Assembly (NCBI GenBank): GCA_035547775.1
Contig: DASZUC010000021.1
Location: 1-36,359 of the forward strand
Source: DASZUC01 sp035547775
Lineage (GTDB): Bacteria; Patescibacteriota; Saccharimonadia; Saccharimonadales; UBA4665
Length of the DNA: 36,359 nucleotides
Direction: 5' to 3'
In this document: piece by piece, positions 26,731 through 35,268 of the stretch
Position numbering within the stretch: position 1 is the first letter of the stretch
Layout: each line of letters begins with the position of its first letter
Notes under the pieces: model-generated
Told to the model about the DNA's origin: nothing
The model's database searches: none
What the model saw: the letters and a program-made list of their open reading frames with translations, nothing else
Program-made: the position numbers and the translations under genes

Positions 26731-26765
26731 TTGGCCACTGATTTGTTATACTTTTAGTAAGCTTT

Positions 26766-27917
26766 ATGAAATATGGTTTGTTAGTAAACAGAGGGGCAAT
26801 GAACCTCGGCGATGATATTCAATCGTACGCCGAATCGTTATTTTTGCCCAAAATTGACTATCTAGTTGATCGCGAGCACATTAGCGACTTCAAGCCCAAG
26901 CGCAAAGATGAAGTTGTGGCGGTGATTATGGGTGCCTGGTGGACACGCCACAAATGGCATTTCCCACCACCAAAGAATATCTATCCACTGTGGATCTCTA
27001 TGCACCTCACGGATTACCCCCCAGAGCACATTGGTACACCAATCTTTGACGAATTATTTAAGGGTGTGGGCGGCGAATATATGAAGGCTTACGGACCAGT
27101 TGGCACCCGCGACATGGCCACCCTGAAAGCCATGCAAGACCTCGATATTCCGTCGTACTTTTCCGGCTGCGTAACTCTCACACTACCAAAGCCTAAAATT
27201 AAGCCCAGCAAAGACTATGTTCTGCTCGTTGACCTCGATCCGCGAGTGGAAAAGAAAATCCGTAAAGATCTAGCTGGCAGCGGCATTGAAATCAAGAAAA
27301 TCAGCAACAACCGTACTACGCGGCGTACTGCTGAAGAAATGGACAACTGGGCTTTCCGCAAGAAAGAGACCGAAGAGCTGCTGGAGATGTACTACAACGC
27401 TCGGTGTGTGGTTACACGTCGTTTGCACGTGTCTTTACCATGCTTGGCCATGGAAGTACCCGTGCTTTGCGTACACTATCCCAAGAACATTCGCTTCAGT
27501 CCCTACAACGATTGGCTACACATGGTTTCGCCAGAGGACTTTTTGAAGGGCAAATACGATTACGATTTCTTGAATCCCAAGCCCAATAAAACCGATCACC
27601 TAGAAACACGAGCCAAGCTCACTCAGCAAATGACTGAGTTTGTAGAAATGGCTGGTAAAGATAAGCGGCCGTTAGAGAAAGTCGTCAAAACTACCTACAC
27701 CGACGAAGAGGTCTATCGCTGGCAGTACGATTTAATGAAGTTCGCTCTCAATAAATGGCTACCCTCGAGCATTAGGATGTCTAAACAGATCATTAAGCTC
27801 AAAGAAGAACGCAAGCAGTTAACTGAAGAACGCGACAAGCTAAAGCGAACTTCAGTCTACCTCAAAACTCGCCGCGGCGCTGGTAAAACACTACGCAAAC
27901 TCGGCTTACGCAAGTAA
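26766..27917 (+). CDS. Second polysaccharide pyruvyl transferase-like protein
   Basis: 383 aa. LLVNRGAMNLGDDIQSYAE, YGPVGTRDMATLKAMQDLDI, YFSGCVTLTL and ARCVVTRRLHVSLPCLAMEVPVLCV follow the pyruvyl transferase pattern in order (GDDIQ start, TRD, SGC, R-x-H). The last ~45 residues are a charged coiled coil (IKLKEERKQLTEERDKLKR) absent from the gene upstream; it may mediate dimerisation or membrane contact. TGT-TATACT (26747-26752) upstream could be an extended -10 giving a short leader. It is only distantly similar to its neighbour, so a second modification site is likely. Confidence 0.8.
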   Translation: MKYGLLVNRGAMNLGDDIQSYAESLFLPKIDYLVDREHISDFKPKRKDEVVAVIMGAWWTRHKWHFPPPKNIYPLWISMHLTDYPPEHIGTPIFDELFKGVGGEYMKAYGPVGTRDMATLKAMQDLDIPSYFSGCVTLTLPKPKIKPSKDYVLLVDLDPRVEKKIRKDLAGSGIEIKKISNNRTTRRTAEEMDNWAFRKKETEELLEMYYNARCVVTRRLHVSLPCLAMEVPVLCVHYPKNIRFSPYNDWLHMVSPEDFLKGKYDYDFLNPKPNKTDHLETRAKLTQQMTEFVEMAGKDKRPLEKVVKTTYTDEEVYRWQYDLMKFALNKWLPSSIRMSKQIIKLKEERKQLTEERDKLKRTSVYLKTRRGAGKTLRKLGLRK

Positions 27918-27940
27918 GCATTCGGAACTAAACTAGACAG

Positions 27941-29977
27941 TTACGGGTTGTTACGCTGCCACTTGATAATTTGATTGTAGGTACGTTGACTGTTTTTGTG
28001 GTCGTGGAAGTAGAAAAACTCGTCGATGCGCTTTTTATATTTGGATTTGATCTTGCACTCGTTCTCCATATATTCACACATTAGTGCCACCAGCTCATCG
28101 ACTTTGGTCGTGATTTCTCCGAGAGCGTGCTTGCCGTACTGATAAATCGCTTCGTCATAGCTGGCTGGCAAGGCCGGCGGATGGAAATAGATTACCGGCT
28201 TATACATATATGCAAAATCAAACTGCACGCCAGAGTAATCGGTGACCATCAGACTGGCTTCAGTCATGGCTTTCTGGTAATTAAAGTCGTCGTTGGCGGT
28301 CAGGATTTTCACAAAACCACTTTGGTCAAAGTCGCTAATTTGCGAAGACATCACTGGGTGCAACAAGTACGTGATGCTGTAGCCAAGACGTTTGGCGGTA
28401 GCGATAAGTTGCTTGTCGGTTATGAGTGCACTATAAATCTTGTAAAAGTCAGAGTGCTTAAAGAGCTCGTGTGAACTGCGTGATTCACCATAATCTCTCC
28501 CTGGTGGTGCTAAATATGTGCGCCAGGTTGGCGTAATTATAATGTTCTTTTGATCGTTATTGATCAGGCCGTCGTAGCGTGTCGCGCCAGCTGGTACAAT
28601 TTCCTGGCGTTTAAAGCCGTACTCTGGCCTCAGTAGGTTCTCGGTCTCAAACTTCGAAGCCACAAAGAATTGTTTGAAATCATCCTCACTTTTCTTGAAT
28701 AACCAGGCGGTATCTTGCACGGTGAGGCCATGCTGTACATACATAATGTCGTAATTGTAGAGGTTACGGAAGAACACTTCGTTAGCCTTTGCGAACCGAT
28801 AGTAGCCCGGAGCATTATTGTGCGTAAAAACAATTACATTAGCGTGCAAAAATAGTAAGCGCTGCCAGATGGTCTTGTACTTCAAGTAAGGAATGCCATC
28901 TTGCTTAAATACTTCGGCATCGGGTGAATCGTCGCGCAGTAGGTAATAGTGATGAATGCCGTCTTGTTGTTTGACCGCGTACCGATAGAGCCACTCGGCA
29001 TTATCGCCGGCTTTGTATATTTTGTCGGCGTACATCCAAATATTACGACGTCCCAGAACTGGCTTGACTACCCAGTATAGACAACGCAGCACGGCAGTGC
29101 GCGGTCGACGCCACAAGGTACTCATGGCACTCAAAAAAATCAACTCACGGATCAACACCTCCAGTGGATTATTGTTCTTCACAAGCAGTGTTTTCTTGCT
29201 ATGAGTAGCCAAATATTTACTGAACCGCCAGTAGGTAATGCGCCCAGCCAGTTTCGACATCCGAGTATTAAAGTGCAGGTTAAGCCCAACTTTTGTACCA
29301 TGTCGACGGCTGACGAGGTAAAAGCCTAAGTTGAGGGGCACGTCTTTATTGAGATCAACCTCAATACGGTATGGATACTTATGATAAATAGTCTGACCAA
29401 AAATCTTAAAATCCGAATACAGACCACTGTCGTTGAGAGTCGTTTGCTTGCCATTAATATCAACTACTAATGTAGTGGTCTTCAGATCAAGCGGGAAGGT
29501 CGTACAGCCGATAATCAGTAGTCGGTTCCGAGCTTTGTCATAGCTCATGAGCTCTACGAAAACATCGCGTTGCGAGGCTCGAGTGAAGAAGGTGCCATTG
29601 GCGGTTTTCAGGATAATGTCATCTGTCTTGTAGGTGGTACGCAGGTCGCCGCTGCGCATTTCCAGCAAGAATTTCTTGAGCGGTGAGTTGTAAAAGTAAG
29701 CCTCGTCAATGATGGTGCTTTCATCAATGTGTTGGAGGTTCTGTTTTACACCTGCCCAGAATTTCTTGAGCTCAGTTTCATTCAAAAGTCGTAAGTTGGC
29801 ATTGTTGGTATTAACCTTGAGACGTACAGATAACTCAGTTAGATATTCAATTTGCGTTTCCAGCGATGGCTGTTCAGTCGAGAGCTTCTGCTGCCATTCG
29901 TCTAGAAAGCCGAAATACCACTGCTTGTTATAGGCATCATAATTTACAGTTGGCGATGGCTGCTTTCTGAAGAACAT
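27941..29977 (-). CDS. CDP-glycerol glycerophosphotransferase family protein (TagF/TagB-like)
   Basis: 678 aa from ATG 29977. Residues ~1-290 form an N-terminal region that is mostly beta-strand and is not a glycosyltransferase. Residues ~310-678 are the glycerophosphotransferase domain: YVQHGLTVQDTAWLF, GATRYDGL, IIITPTWR, LLHPVM and MVTDYSGVQFDFAYMYKPVIYF. The ATG 29977 is favoured over the GTG at 30001 because AAGGA lies ~7 nt upstream and the start falls 2 nt after the SDR gene's stop. It likely primes or polymerises polyol-phosphate units. It is convergent with the pyruvyl transferase genes. Confidence 0.87.
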   Translation of the reverse strand: MFFRKQPSPTVNYDAYNKQWYFGFLDEWQQKLSTEQPSLETQIEYLTELSVRLKVNTNNANLRLLNETELKKFWAGVKQNLQHIDESTIIDEAYFYNSPLKKFLLEMRSGDLRTTYKTDDIILKTANGTFFTRASQRDVFVELMSYDKARNRLLIIGCTTFPLDLKTTTLVVDINGKQTTLNDSGLYSDFKIFGQTIYHKYPYRIEVDLNKDVPLNLGFYLVSRRHGTKVGLNLHFNTRMSKLAGRITYWRFSKYLATHSKKTLLVKNNNPLEVLIRELIFLSAMSTLWRRPRTAVLRCLYWVVKPVLGRRNIWMYADKIYKAGDNAEWLYRYAVKQQDGIHHYYLLRDDSPDAEVFKQDGIPYLKYKTIWQRLLFLHANVIVFTHNNAPGYYRFAKANEVFFRNLYNYDIMYVQHGLTVQDTAWLFKKSEDDFKQFFVASKFETENLLRPEYGFKRQEIVPAGATRYDGLINNDQKNIIITPTWRTYLAPPGRDYGESRSSHELFKHSDFYKIYSALITDKQLIATAKRLGYSITYLLHPVMSSQISDFDQSGFVKILTANDDFNYQKAMTEASLMVTDYSGVQFDFAYMYKPVIYFHPPALPASYDEAIYQYGKHALGEITTKVDELVALMCEYMENECKIKSKYKKRIDEFFYFHDHKNSQRTYNQIIKWQRNNP

Positions 29978-29979
29978 CG

Positions 29980-31041
29980 TTATTCCTTGGCGCTGCTGCA
30001 CTTAACCACTTGTTTGATACCAGCCTCTAGCGAATAAGCTGGTCTCCAGCCCAAGTCGAGAAGCCTTTGAGAATTCAACAAGACTAAACCAGTTGATGAG
30101 CTAGTATTTTGGTCGGCTTGCCGCTCAACCACATTGAGTTTGGCAGTACTTTCCGGACTAGCGGCAATAATTTTTTCAGCCAACTCCTGAATTGAGGCTA
30201 CATTATCATTATTGGCTAAATTGAAAACAAAGTTGTCGTTTGTGGAGCGTAGCAGCGCAGTAAATATACCACTCACGGCGTCAGCTATGTAGGTGTAAGA
30301 GCGCCGTTTACTGGCAGCGTCAGAGTACACCGTAATATCTTTATTGTCTGTGACGTCATGGATAAATTGGGCAAACACTCGCTTATCGTTGTCTTCGATG
30401 GCTGGACTAATAACTGGTGCCACACGCACAATGGTTGAAGCGACATTAAACTGTTTTTGGTAGGCAACGCAGAGGTTCTCGGCCAGACGTTTACTTTCTG
30501 GGTAAGCTGAGCGCAAGTCCAAACTATCTAAAGCGCCAAAATCACTTTCGGCAACACTGACTGGATATGTCGGAGCTTCCACCTGACCATAAATCTCCAA
30601 GGTTGATAACAGGCAAAAGCGGGCGCCTTTTTGCTTGGCGATTTCCAGCAAGTTGGCCGTTGCAAAGACGTTAGCCTTAATAATATCGACCGGTCGCTCG
30701 GTAAAATCCTGAGGCTGTGTGGGGCTAGCCGCATGGAGAATATAGTCGACGTTATCATCTAGCTCGGTCAGGTCTTGAATGTCGCTAACTAGTAACGTGA
30801 GGCTGGGATCGTCAGAGTAGGTGGCAAACATCTGCTCGGCTTTGGCTTGGTTGCGAACATGGGCAATAACCGAACCAGAGCCATTGCGACGAGCCGCTTC
30901 AGCTAGCAAACAAACGGCGTAGCGCCCAATCATACCGGTGGCACCAGTCACAAGGAAAGACTTACCCTCTAGCTGCTCAATGAGTTCCGGATTGGCCTCA
31001 ATAATACCGTTCACATCCTGCTCGATAATTGAGTTGATCAA
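29980..31041 (-). CDS. NAD-dependent epimerase/dehydratase (extended SDR)
   Basis: 353 aa, Rossmann fold with LVTGATGMIGRYAV (GxxGxxG), DYILHAASPTQP and the catalytic YPESK (Y-x3-K) in DLRSAYPESKRLAENL. The overall pattern is like UDP-glucuronate decarboxylase/CDP-sugar epimerases. The start is TTG, supported by GGGAG 7 nt upstream and by a 4-nt TTGA overlap with the cytidylyltransferase stop. The tight coupling says that the two enzymes make one nucleotide-activated precursor for the polymer. Confidence 0.85.
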   Translation of the reverse strand: MINSIIEQDVNGIIEANPELIEQLEGKSFLVTGATGMIGRYAVCLLAEAARRNGSGSVIAHVRNQAKAEQMFATYSDDPSLTLLVSDIQDLTELDDNVDYILHAASPTQPQDFTERPVDIIKANVFATANLLEIAKQKGARFCLLSTLEIYGQVEAPTYPVSVAESDFGALDSLDLRSAYPESKRLAENLCVAYQKQFNVASTIVRVAPVISPAIEDNDKRVFAQFIHDVTDNKDITVYSDAASKRRSYTYIADAVSGIFTALLRSTNDNFVFNLANNDNVASIQELAEKIIAASPESTAKLNVVERQADQNTSSSTGLVLLNSQRLLDLGWRPAYSLEAGIKQVVKCSSAKE

Positions 31042-31793
31042 ACGGTCTCTCCCTTGATAATGTGGTAGTACTTCTTCGACTCAACCAAAAACTCAAAGTA
31101 GGTGAAATCAAGCGGCACGGTGATTTTGACGTTACCTTTCAGGCCTTCAATAGTGTATAGCTCGTTGCCATAGTGACGATGTAGCTCAGCTTGGTCGACC
31201 ACGCTGCCCACAATGCCATCCTCCAAAGACTTCACGTTCACATCGTATGCGTCTTTAAACTGAAAAGCTTGCGGGGCCTGCAGAATAATCATGTTATCCC
31301 GGTGGGTTACTTCACCGATGCGATCGTCACCTTCTTTATAAGCGATTGTCTCTTGGGCGGGCATACAAGTGATAGCATTACCCATCTTTTTAGCAGTAGC
31401 GATGCATTTGGCAATCGAGCCCTCGTCCAGAATAGGGCGAACGCCGTCGTGAATAAGTACCACGTCGTCATCTTGCACACCGTGCAGTTTCATCTCCATG
31501 ATGCCGTTCAAAATACTGGCGTGTGCCGATAATTCACCCTCGTCGTCGTCGGTGACAATGTGCTGCACTTTGCTGAGTGAAAACTCTTCAATCAGACTCT
31601 TGGCAAGCACTTCTTTACTCTTACGGACGACAAGATAAATGCCGTCAATTTGCTTGTGAGTTTGAAATCGCTCTAGGGTGTACACGAGGAGCGGCTTACC
31701 TTTGACTTCCAAAAATTGCTTGGGGCCAACGGTGCTCCGCATACGCGACCCCACCCCACTCGCAAAGATCAAGGCGTAATTCATTTGGTCCAT
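31038..31793 (-). CDS. IspD/TarI-like cytidylyltransferase
   Basis: 251 aa (248 from the alternative ATG 31784, the more family-like start MNYALIFASGVGSRM). The nucleotide-binding pattern ASGVGSRMRSTVGPKQFL, the VVLIHDGVRPI segment and the C-terminal NVKITVPLDFTYFE (family KVT..D...A) mark the IspD/TarI group, which condenses CTP with a sugar- or polyol-phosphate. Next to teichoic-acid-like genes, a CDP-ribitol or related CDP-polyol role is more likely than isoprenoid synthesis. For ATG 31784, TACAAT ends 7 nt upstream; for ATG 31793, CATAAT ends 8 nt upstream. Confidence 0.85.
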   Translation of the reverse strand: MDQMNYALIFASGVGSRMRSTVGPKQFLEVKGKPLLVYTLERFQTHKQIDGIYLVVRKSKEVLAKSLIEEFSLSKVQHIVTDDDEGELSAHASILNGIMEMKLHGVQDDDVVLIHDGVRPILDEGSIAKCIATAKKMGNAITCMPAQETIAYKEGDDRIGEVTHRDNMIILQAPQAFQFKDAYDVNVKSLEDGIVGSVVDQAELHRHYGNELYTIEGLKGNVKITVPLDFTYFEFLVESKKYYHIIKGETV

Positions 31794-31855
31794 TGTAACA
31801 GATTATGAGCCTTCGTACAGAATATAGCAGGGGCTCTGTAAAGGCTTGTAGGGAA

Positions 31856-33763
31856 CTAGTGAATTTCGCTCAACTGGCTGCGAGGAATGGCTCGGCTCCA
31901 ACCCTGGGCCGAATCGAATTGAGTGCGCAAATACTGAACGCCATTCACCGTAATGGAATCGGTGAAATAAAGCTTCTCACCCTTGGTAATAACCGAGCCA
32001 ACGCTATGCCCGGTCAGAGGGTTAATTTTATGCAAGCTCACTTTAGCCACCATATAACGAGGCGACTGCATGGGTGCATAGGTGATCTCATCGAGGCTGG
32101 TGCGAGGAATGGCTCGGCTCCAACCCTGGGCCGAATCGAATTGAGTGCGCAAATACTGGACGCCATTCACCGTAATGGAATCGGTGAAATAAATATCTTG
32201 GCCAGCCGCAATTGGCGCACCGATATTCTGACCAGTTTTAGGGTCGATCTTTGACAACGCAGTATTAGTGCGCATATAGCGCGCTGTTTGCATATGGGTA
32301 TAAACAAGCTCATCGAGGCTGGTGCGCGGGATGGCCCACGCCAGATGGTTTGTATCATCATCTTGGCTCTGTAGATATTGGACACCGTTAATAACCATTG
32401 ATTTGGTGAAGAAGATATCTTGGCCAGCCGGGATCACCTGGGTGTCAGTCTGGCGAGTAGCTGGATTGACTTTTTGTAAACTGACGGTGGTAGCCATATA
32501 ACGAGGCGTTTGCATGGCGTCATAGGTCAGATCGCTCAAGCTATTCCACGGAATACCACGGCTCAGGTTGTTGCCGGAATCGGATTCACTGCGCAAATAC
32601 TGGACGCCACCCACCGTAAATGAATCTTTGAAGAAGATATCTTGACCTTTGGTAACGAGCGAACCAATCTTTTCGCCTGTTATAGGGTCGACTTTGTAAA
32701 GGTTGGTCGAGGCACCATAATACTGAGGTTGTGTGAGAGGGGTCCAGCTAACAGGGATTTCTTGTAGGTCTGATAGCAGTATGCCTTTATCGAGCTTATT
32801 GGCAGTATCGGACTGTGTGCGTAAGTAGGTATGCCCGTCAATAACCACCTTGGTTGAGAAGTAAATCTGAGTGCCGGCGGCATAGGCACTCCCAGTATTG
32901 GCTTCGGTTGCCAAGTTCTTCTTAAATACACCGGCTTTGGTTTGCATCCAACGTGGTGTCGAAAGACTGGTATACGGTATGTTGGTGCTAGGTCCCCACC
33001 ACGTATCGTAGGAAATCACGAAGTTGTAGCTGCCCGAATAACCCGTCTCGCTATAAGGGCCAACATACGGTGTGTAACAATACAGGGCTGCGGTAGCCGA
33101 GTTGGCGATAGTAATGGTTTTAGCTGTGCCACCCACATCATAAAACTTCACTTTATTACCAGGATAGAGTCCGGCGGAATAAAAGTTTGCCGCTGCATTT
33201 CGGCAAGGATAGGACGATGGATCATAGCCCCAATAGCTACGGCCATTCATAAGCTCAATGTAGACTCGAAACTGCCACGCACCATTATCAACTTGTGAAA
33301 AGAAGCCAGAGAAACCCGAACAAGAGTTGTAGCCCATGGCGCAGTTAATCTGCGAAGAGGAAGGGCTGGGATCAGTGACCAAAGATTGCTCTTTTTGTAA
33401 GGTAGCCAGAATGACACGTGGGTTGATGCCGTAGGCTTTGCCAGCATCGTGGATAATCTGGGCATCTGTAACGGATTTGCTGCAGTCGTAATAGGTATTG
33501 TAGAAGCTATAATGGGTGCCCGACTTGCTACCACAACTTTCGGTAGCTTTGCGCGTAGCTAAACCACTGTTTTTACTTTCCAGAAATGATTGAATCGCCG
33601 AGGTGCTCATAGTTGATGAATCAGTAAAAATAGCATCGCTCATGAGATTTTCTGGGAAATAAGCGTAGGCGTCAGCTTTGGGGGCAGCGACCGACAGCGC
33701 ACTAGCCATGGCTACAATGGTCACAGCAACTGCTTTAAAAATTTGACGAGGTAGATGCTTCAT
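31856..33763 (-). CDS. Secreted wall protein: lysozyme-like region and five GW/SH3-like repeats
   Basis: 635 aa. A signal peptide (~1-32, hydrophobic AVTIVAMASALSVAAPKADA) is followed by residues ~35-260 with INPRVILATLQKEQSL and Cys-containing segments; the Glu in KEQSL could be catalytic in a lysozyme-like fold. Residues ~262-635 hold five repeats of ~73 residues, each with RYM/RWM, a central FxxS-x-x-V-x-G-x-x-YL strand pair and a RAIPRTSLDE-like end. They resemble GW or SH3 modules that bind teichoic acids. A ribosome site AAGGG lies just before the ATG. It is 6 nt downstream of the anchored Gmad2-like gene. Confidence 0.8.
   Translation of the reverse strand: MKHLPRQIFKAVAVTIVAMASALSVAAPKADAYAYFPENLMSDAIFTDSSTMSTSAIQSFLESKNSGLATRKATESCGSKSGTHYSFYNTYYDCSKSVTDAQIIHDAGKAYGINPRVILATLQKEQSLVTDPSPSSSQINCAMGYNSCSGFSGFFSQVDNGAWQFRVYIELMNGRSYWGYDPSSYPCRNAAANFYSAGLYPGNKVKFYDVGGTAKTITIANSATAALYCYTPYVGPYSETGYSGSYNFVISYDTWWGPSTNIPYTSLSTPRWMQTKAGVFKKNLATEANTGSAYAAGTQIYFSTKVVIDGHTYLRTQSDTANKLDKGILLSDLQEIPVSWTPLTQPQYYGASTNLYKVDPITGEKIGSLVTKGQDIFFKDSFTVGGVQYLRSESDSGNNLSRGIPWNSLSDLTYDAMQTPRYMATTVSLQKVNPATRQTDTQVIPAGQDIFFTKSMVINGVQYLQSQDDDTNHLAWAIPRTSLDELVYTHMQTARYMRTNTALSKIDPKTGQNIGAPIAAGQDIYFTDSITVNGVQYLRTQFDSAQGWSRAIPRTSLDEITYAPMQSPRYMVAKVSLHKINPLTGHSVGSVITKGEKLYFTDSITVNGVQYLRTQFDSAQGWSRAIPRSQLSEIH
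31879..32193 (-). repeat. 93-bp near-identical in-gene repeat (222-bp period)
   Basis: 31879-31971 and 32101-32193 differ by one base over 93 bp, in the last two of the five repeat modules. The period is 74 codons. The other repeats are only similar at protein level, which points to recent duplication or conversion of the last two. Confidence 0.85.
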
Positions 33764-33769
33764 ATACCC

Positions 33770-34351
33770 TTAAAATTTCACTGAAATATGCACTTCGTTC
33801 TGCTCAACACCATCGTGGGTGGTGCTGAAAATATCGAGCCGGCCAGTGGAGGCGTGGGACCCGAAGCTGAGTTTGCCAGAAAAGCTGCCGTTGATTACTT
33901 TCAGGCTGCCCTGGGCGATAACGCCAACTTGGTCATCAATGAGTCGAAAGTGCACGGTGCTAACCGCAGCCATACCACTAATATTGTTACCACTGGTTAG
34001 CGTACTACCGTTGCCTGGAGACTCAACGGTAATGACCCCTGACGCCGAAGTTGTCCATTGGCTACGAGGCGTCGTAGCAGCAGCCTGACCCTGGGTGTCG
34101 GTGGCGCCACCGATTGCCCGACCGCTATTATTACTTAATTTTTTGGTATCGTCTGTAGCATTTCCGCTGGTCTGAGTGCCAGCTTCGTTGGCTGTCTTGT
34201 CGGCATCATTGCGGAAGGGATGTAAGGTCACAACAACTCCAACCGCCGCTACCAGGAGCGCCAATATTAGAAAAGTCGGCCAGCGCCGATCGTTGGCCTG
34301 CTTACGGGTAGTGTAGGAACGTTTTTTAGCTGTGTTTTTGTGTGCGGTCAC
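33770..34351 (-). CDS. Anchored exported protein with Gmad2-like domain
   Basis: About 193 aa from GTG 34351. A basic N-terminus (HKNTAKKRSYTTRKQANDRR) precedes one membrane segment (~28-45, LILALLVAAVGVVVTL), a Ser/Thr/Asn-rich linker and a C-terminal domain starting ITVESPGNGSTL and ending IFSTTHDGVEQNEVHISVKF, which fits the Gmad2 immunoglobulin-like domain of surface proteins. The TTG at 34369 lies upstream of the predicted transcript start, so the GTG is preferred. It is likely the partner or co-expressed neighbour of the wall protein downstream. Confidence 0.72.
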   Translation of the reverse strand: MTAHKNTAKKRSYTTRKQANDRRWPTFLILALLVAAVGVVVTLHPFRNDADKTANEAGTQTSGNATDDTKKLSNNSGRAIGGATDTQGQAAATTPRSQWTTSASGVITVESPGNGSTLTSGNNISGMAAVSTVHFRLIDDQVGVIAQGSLKVINGSFSGKLSFGSHASTGRLDIFSTTHDGVEQNEVHISVKF

Positions 34352-34359
34352 GTGCTTAT

Positions 34360-34389
34360 AGCATACCAAAAACAGGGGTGTACTGTCAA
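34360..34389 (-). promoter_or_regulatory. Promoter of the Gmad2-like/wall-protein operon, leaderless
   Basis: On the minus strand TTGACA (34389-34384), an 18-bp spacer and TATGCT (34365-34360) lie 8 nt before GTG 34351. The predicted transcript starts at or next to the GTG. Confidence 0.6.
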
Positions 34390-34408
34390 TTGCTCGCCCC
34401 CAAGCTGC

Positions 34409-34414
34409 TACAAT
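34409..34414 (+). promoter_or_regulatory. -10 element before the nucleotidyltransferase gene
   Basis: TACAAT is followed by 7 nt (AGGGGCG) and ATG 34422. The AGGGG would be too close to act as a ribosome site if the mRNA starts where the -10 predicts. The -35 is weak; the promoter is back to back with the divergent one at 34360-34389. Confidence 0.4.
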
Positions 34415-34421
34415 AGGGGCG

Positions 34422-34877
34422 ATGAAAGTGGTAATTGTCAGCGGCTACTTTAATCCGCTACACGGCGGTCACTTAGATATGATTGAAGCCGCCCGAGCTC
34501 TTGGCGACAAATTAGTTGTGATCGTCAACAACGATCAGCAGCAACTCCTCAAAAAGGGCAAAATCATTCTTGATGAGCAAAATCGTATGCGGCTGATTCG
34601 AGCCTTGCGGGATGTCGATGAAGTGGTGTTATCCGTCGATGAGGATGCTGGCCAAGCCCAAACCTTACGCAAACTACGGGAAATGTACCCTCACGACGAA
34701 CTGATCTTTGCCAACGGCGGTGATCGTGACCCGAATCAACACGCCTTACCCGAAAGCGAGCTGCAAGCTACCGTCGACTGCCATATTCAAACGGTCTTTG
34801 GGGTTGGCAGCCACAGTATCGAAAAGCGCGATTCATCCTCCCGGATTAATCAAGCAACCGGTCACGAAGTTACTTAA
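34422..34877 (+). CDS. TagD/RfaE-like nucleotidyltransferase
   Basis: 151 aa. The class-I nucleotidyltransferase core is clear: GYFNPLHGGHLDMIEAARALG (HxGH motif) and a C-terminal IFANGGDRD in place of the ISSTxxR loop. The family includes TagD (glycerol-3-phosphate cytidylyltransferase), RfaE and PPAT. At 151 aa it is slightly longer than TagD. In a genome with two TagF-like proteins a CDP-glycerol role is a reasonable inference, but the motifs do not fix the substrate. Its stop overlaps the convergent downstream stop by 3 nt. Confidence 0.8.
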   Translation: MKVVIVSGYFNPLHGGHLDMIEAARALGDKLVVIVNNDQQQLLKKGKIILDEQNRMRLIRALRDVDEVVLSVDEDAGQAQTLRKLREMYPHDELIFANGGDRDPNQHALPESELQATVDCHIQTVFGVGSHSIEKRDSSSRINQATGHEVT

Positions 34878-35215
34878 GCAGCGACGAGTTGCGGTCGAGG
34901 TGATGCGACCATTGTGCGAGATTTTTCGTAGGACATGAGCATGTCGCTCGCAATCTGACCGCGAGACAACTTGCTCTGTTCTTTTTTGACTTGTTGCAAG
35001 CCACCGAGCACCAAACGGGCTTCATCGGCCTGAAGCGATAAGTCGCTGGCTTCCACCTTACTGTTAATATCAACAACTTCTTTACGATGGGCCTTAATGC
35101 GCTGCCACAAATCGGTATCGGCGAGAATATCGCGTGCCAACCACTCCAATTCGTAAACTTCGTTTTCAGTTTCGGGAGCGAAAGCAGGTTGTTCTAATGT
35201 TTGAATATGTATCAT
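34874..35215 (-). CDS. Unknown 113-aa protein, candidate TrmB-regulon member
   Basis: No family recognised. 113 aa, acidic in the first third (TETENEVYELEW) and then highly charged, with a helical pattern through ~35-100; no signal peptide, membrane segment or Cys. ATG 35215 is chosen because a promoter (TGTACA-17-TATAAC, 35263-35235) lies just upstream; the longer reading frame from the TTG at 35290 would cross it. A 24-bp box lies 5 bp above that promoter and recurs before the next gene. Confidence 0.6.
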   Translation of the reverse strand: MIHIQTLEQPAFAPETENEVYELEWLARDILADTDLWQRIKAHRKEVVDINSKVEASDLSLQADEARLVLGGLQQVKKEQSKLSRGQIASDMLMSYEKSRTMVASPRPQLVAA

Positions 35216-35234
35216 GGTGAGGTTTAGTGCTCTA

Positions 35235-35263
35235 GTTATAGACCCGTAGAGTTGTTTTGTACA
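35235..35263 (-). promoter_or_regulatory. Promoter for the 113-aa protein gene
   Basis: On the minus strand TGTACA (35263-35258), a 17-bp spacer, then TATAAC (35240-35235), with the start codon ~20 nt further on. The shared 24-bp box ends 5 bp upstream of the -35. Confidence 0.5.
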
Positions 35264-35268
35264 TACGG

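Noticed and set aside
29978..30001. GTG at 30001 as start of the TagF-like gene
   Set aside because: It would overlap the SDR gene by 22 nt, while ATG 29977 has AAGGA at good distance.
31805..32254. 149-aa plus-strand frame with a repeated RNGSAPTLGRIELSAQIL segment
   Set aside because: The repeat is the antisense reading of the near-identical modules of the wall protein, not an independent gene.
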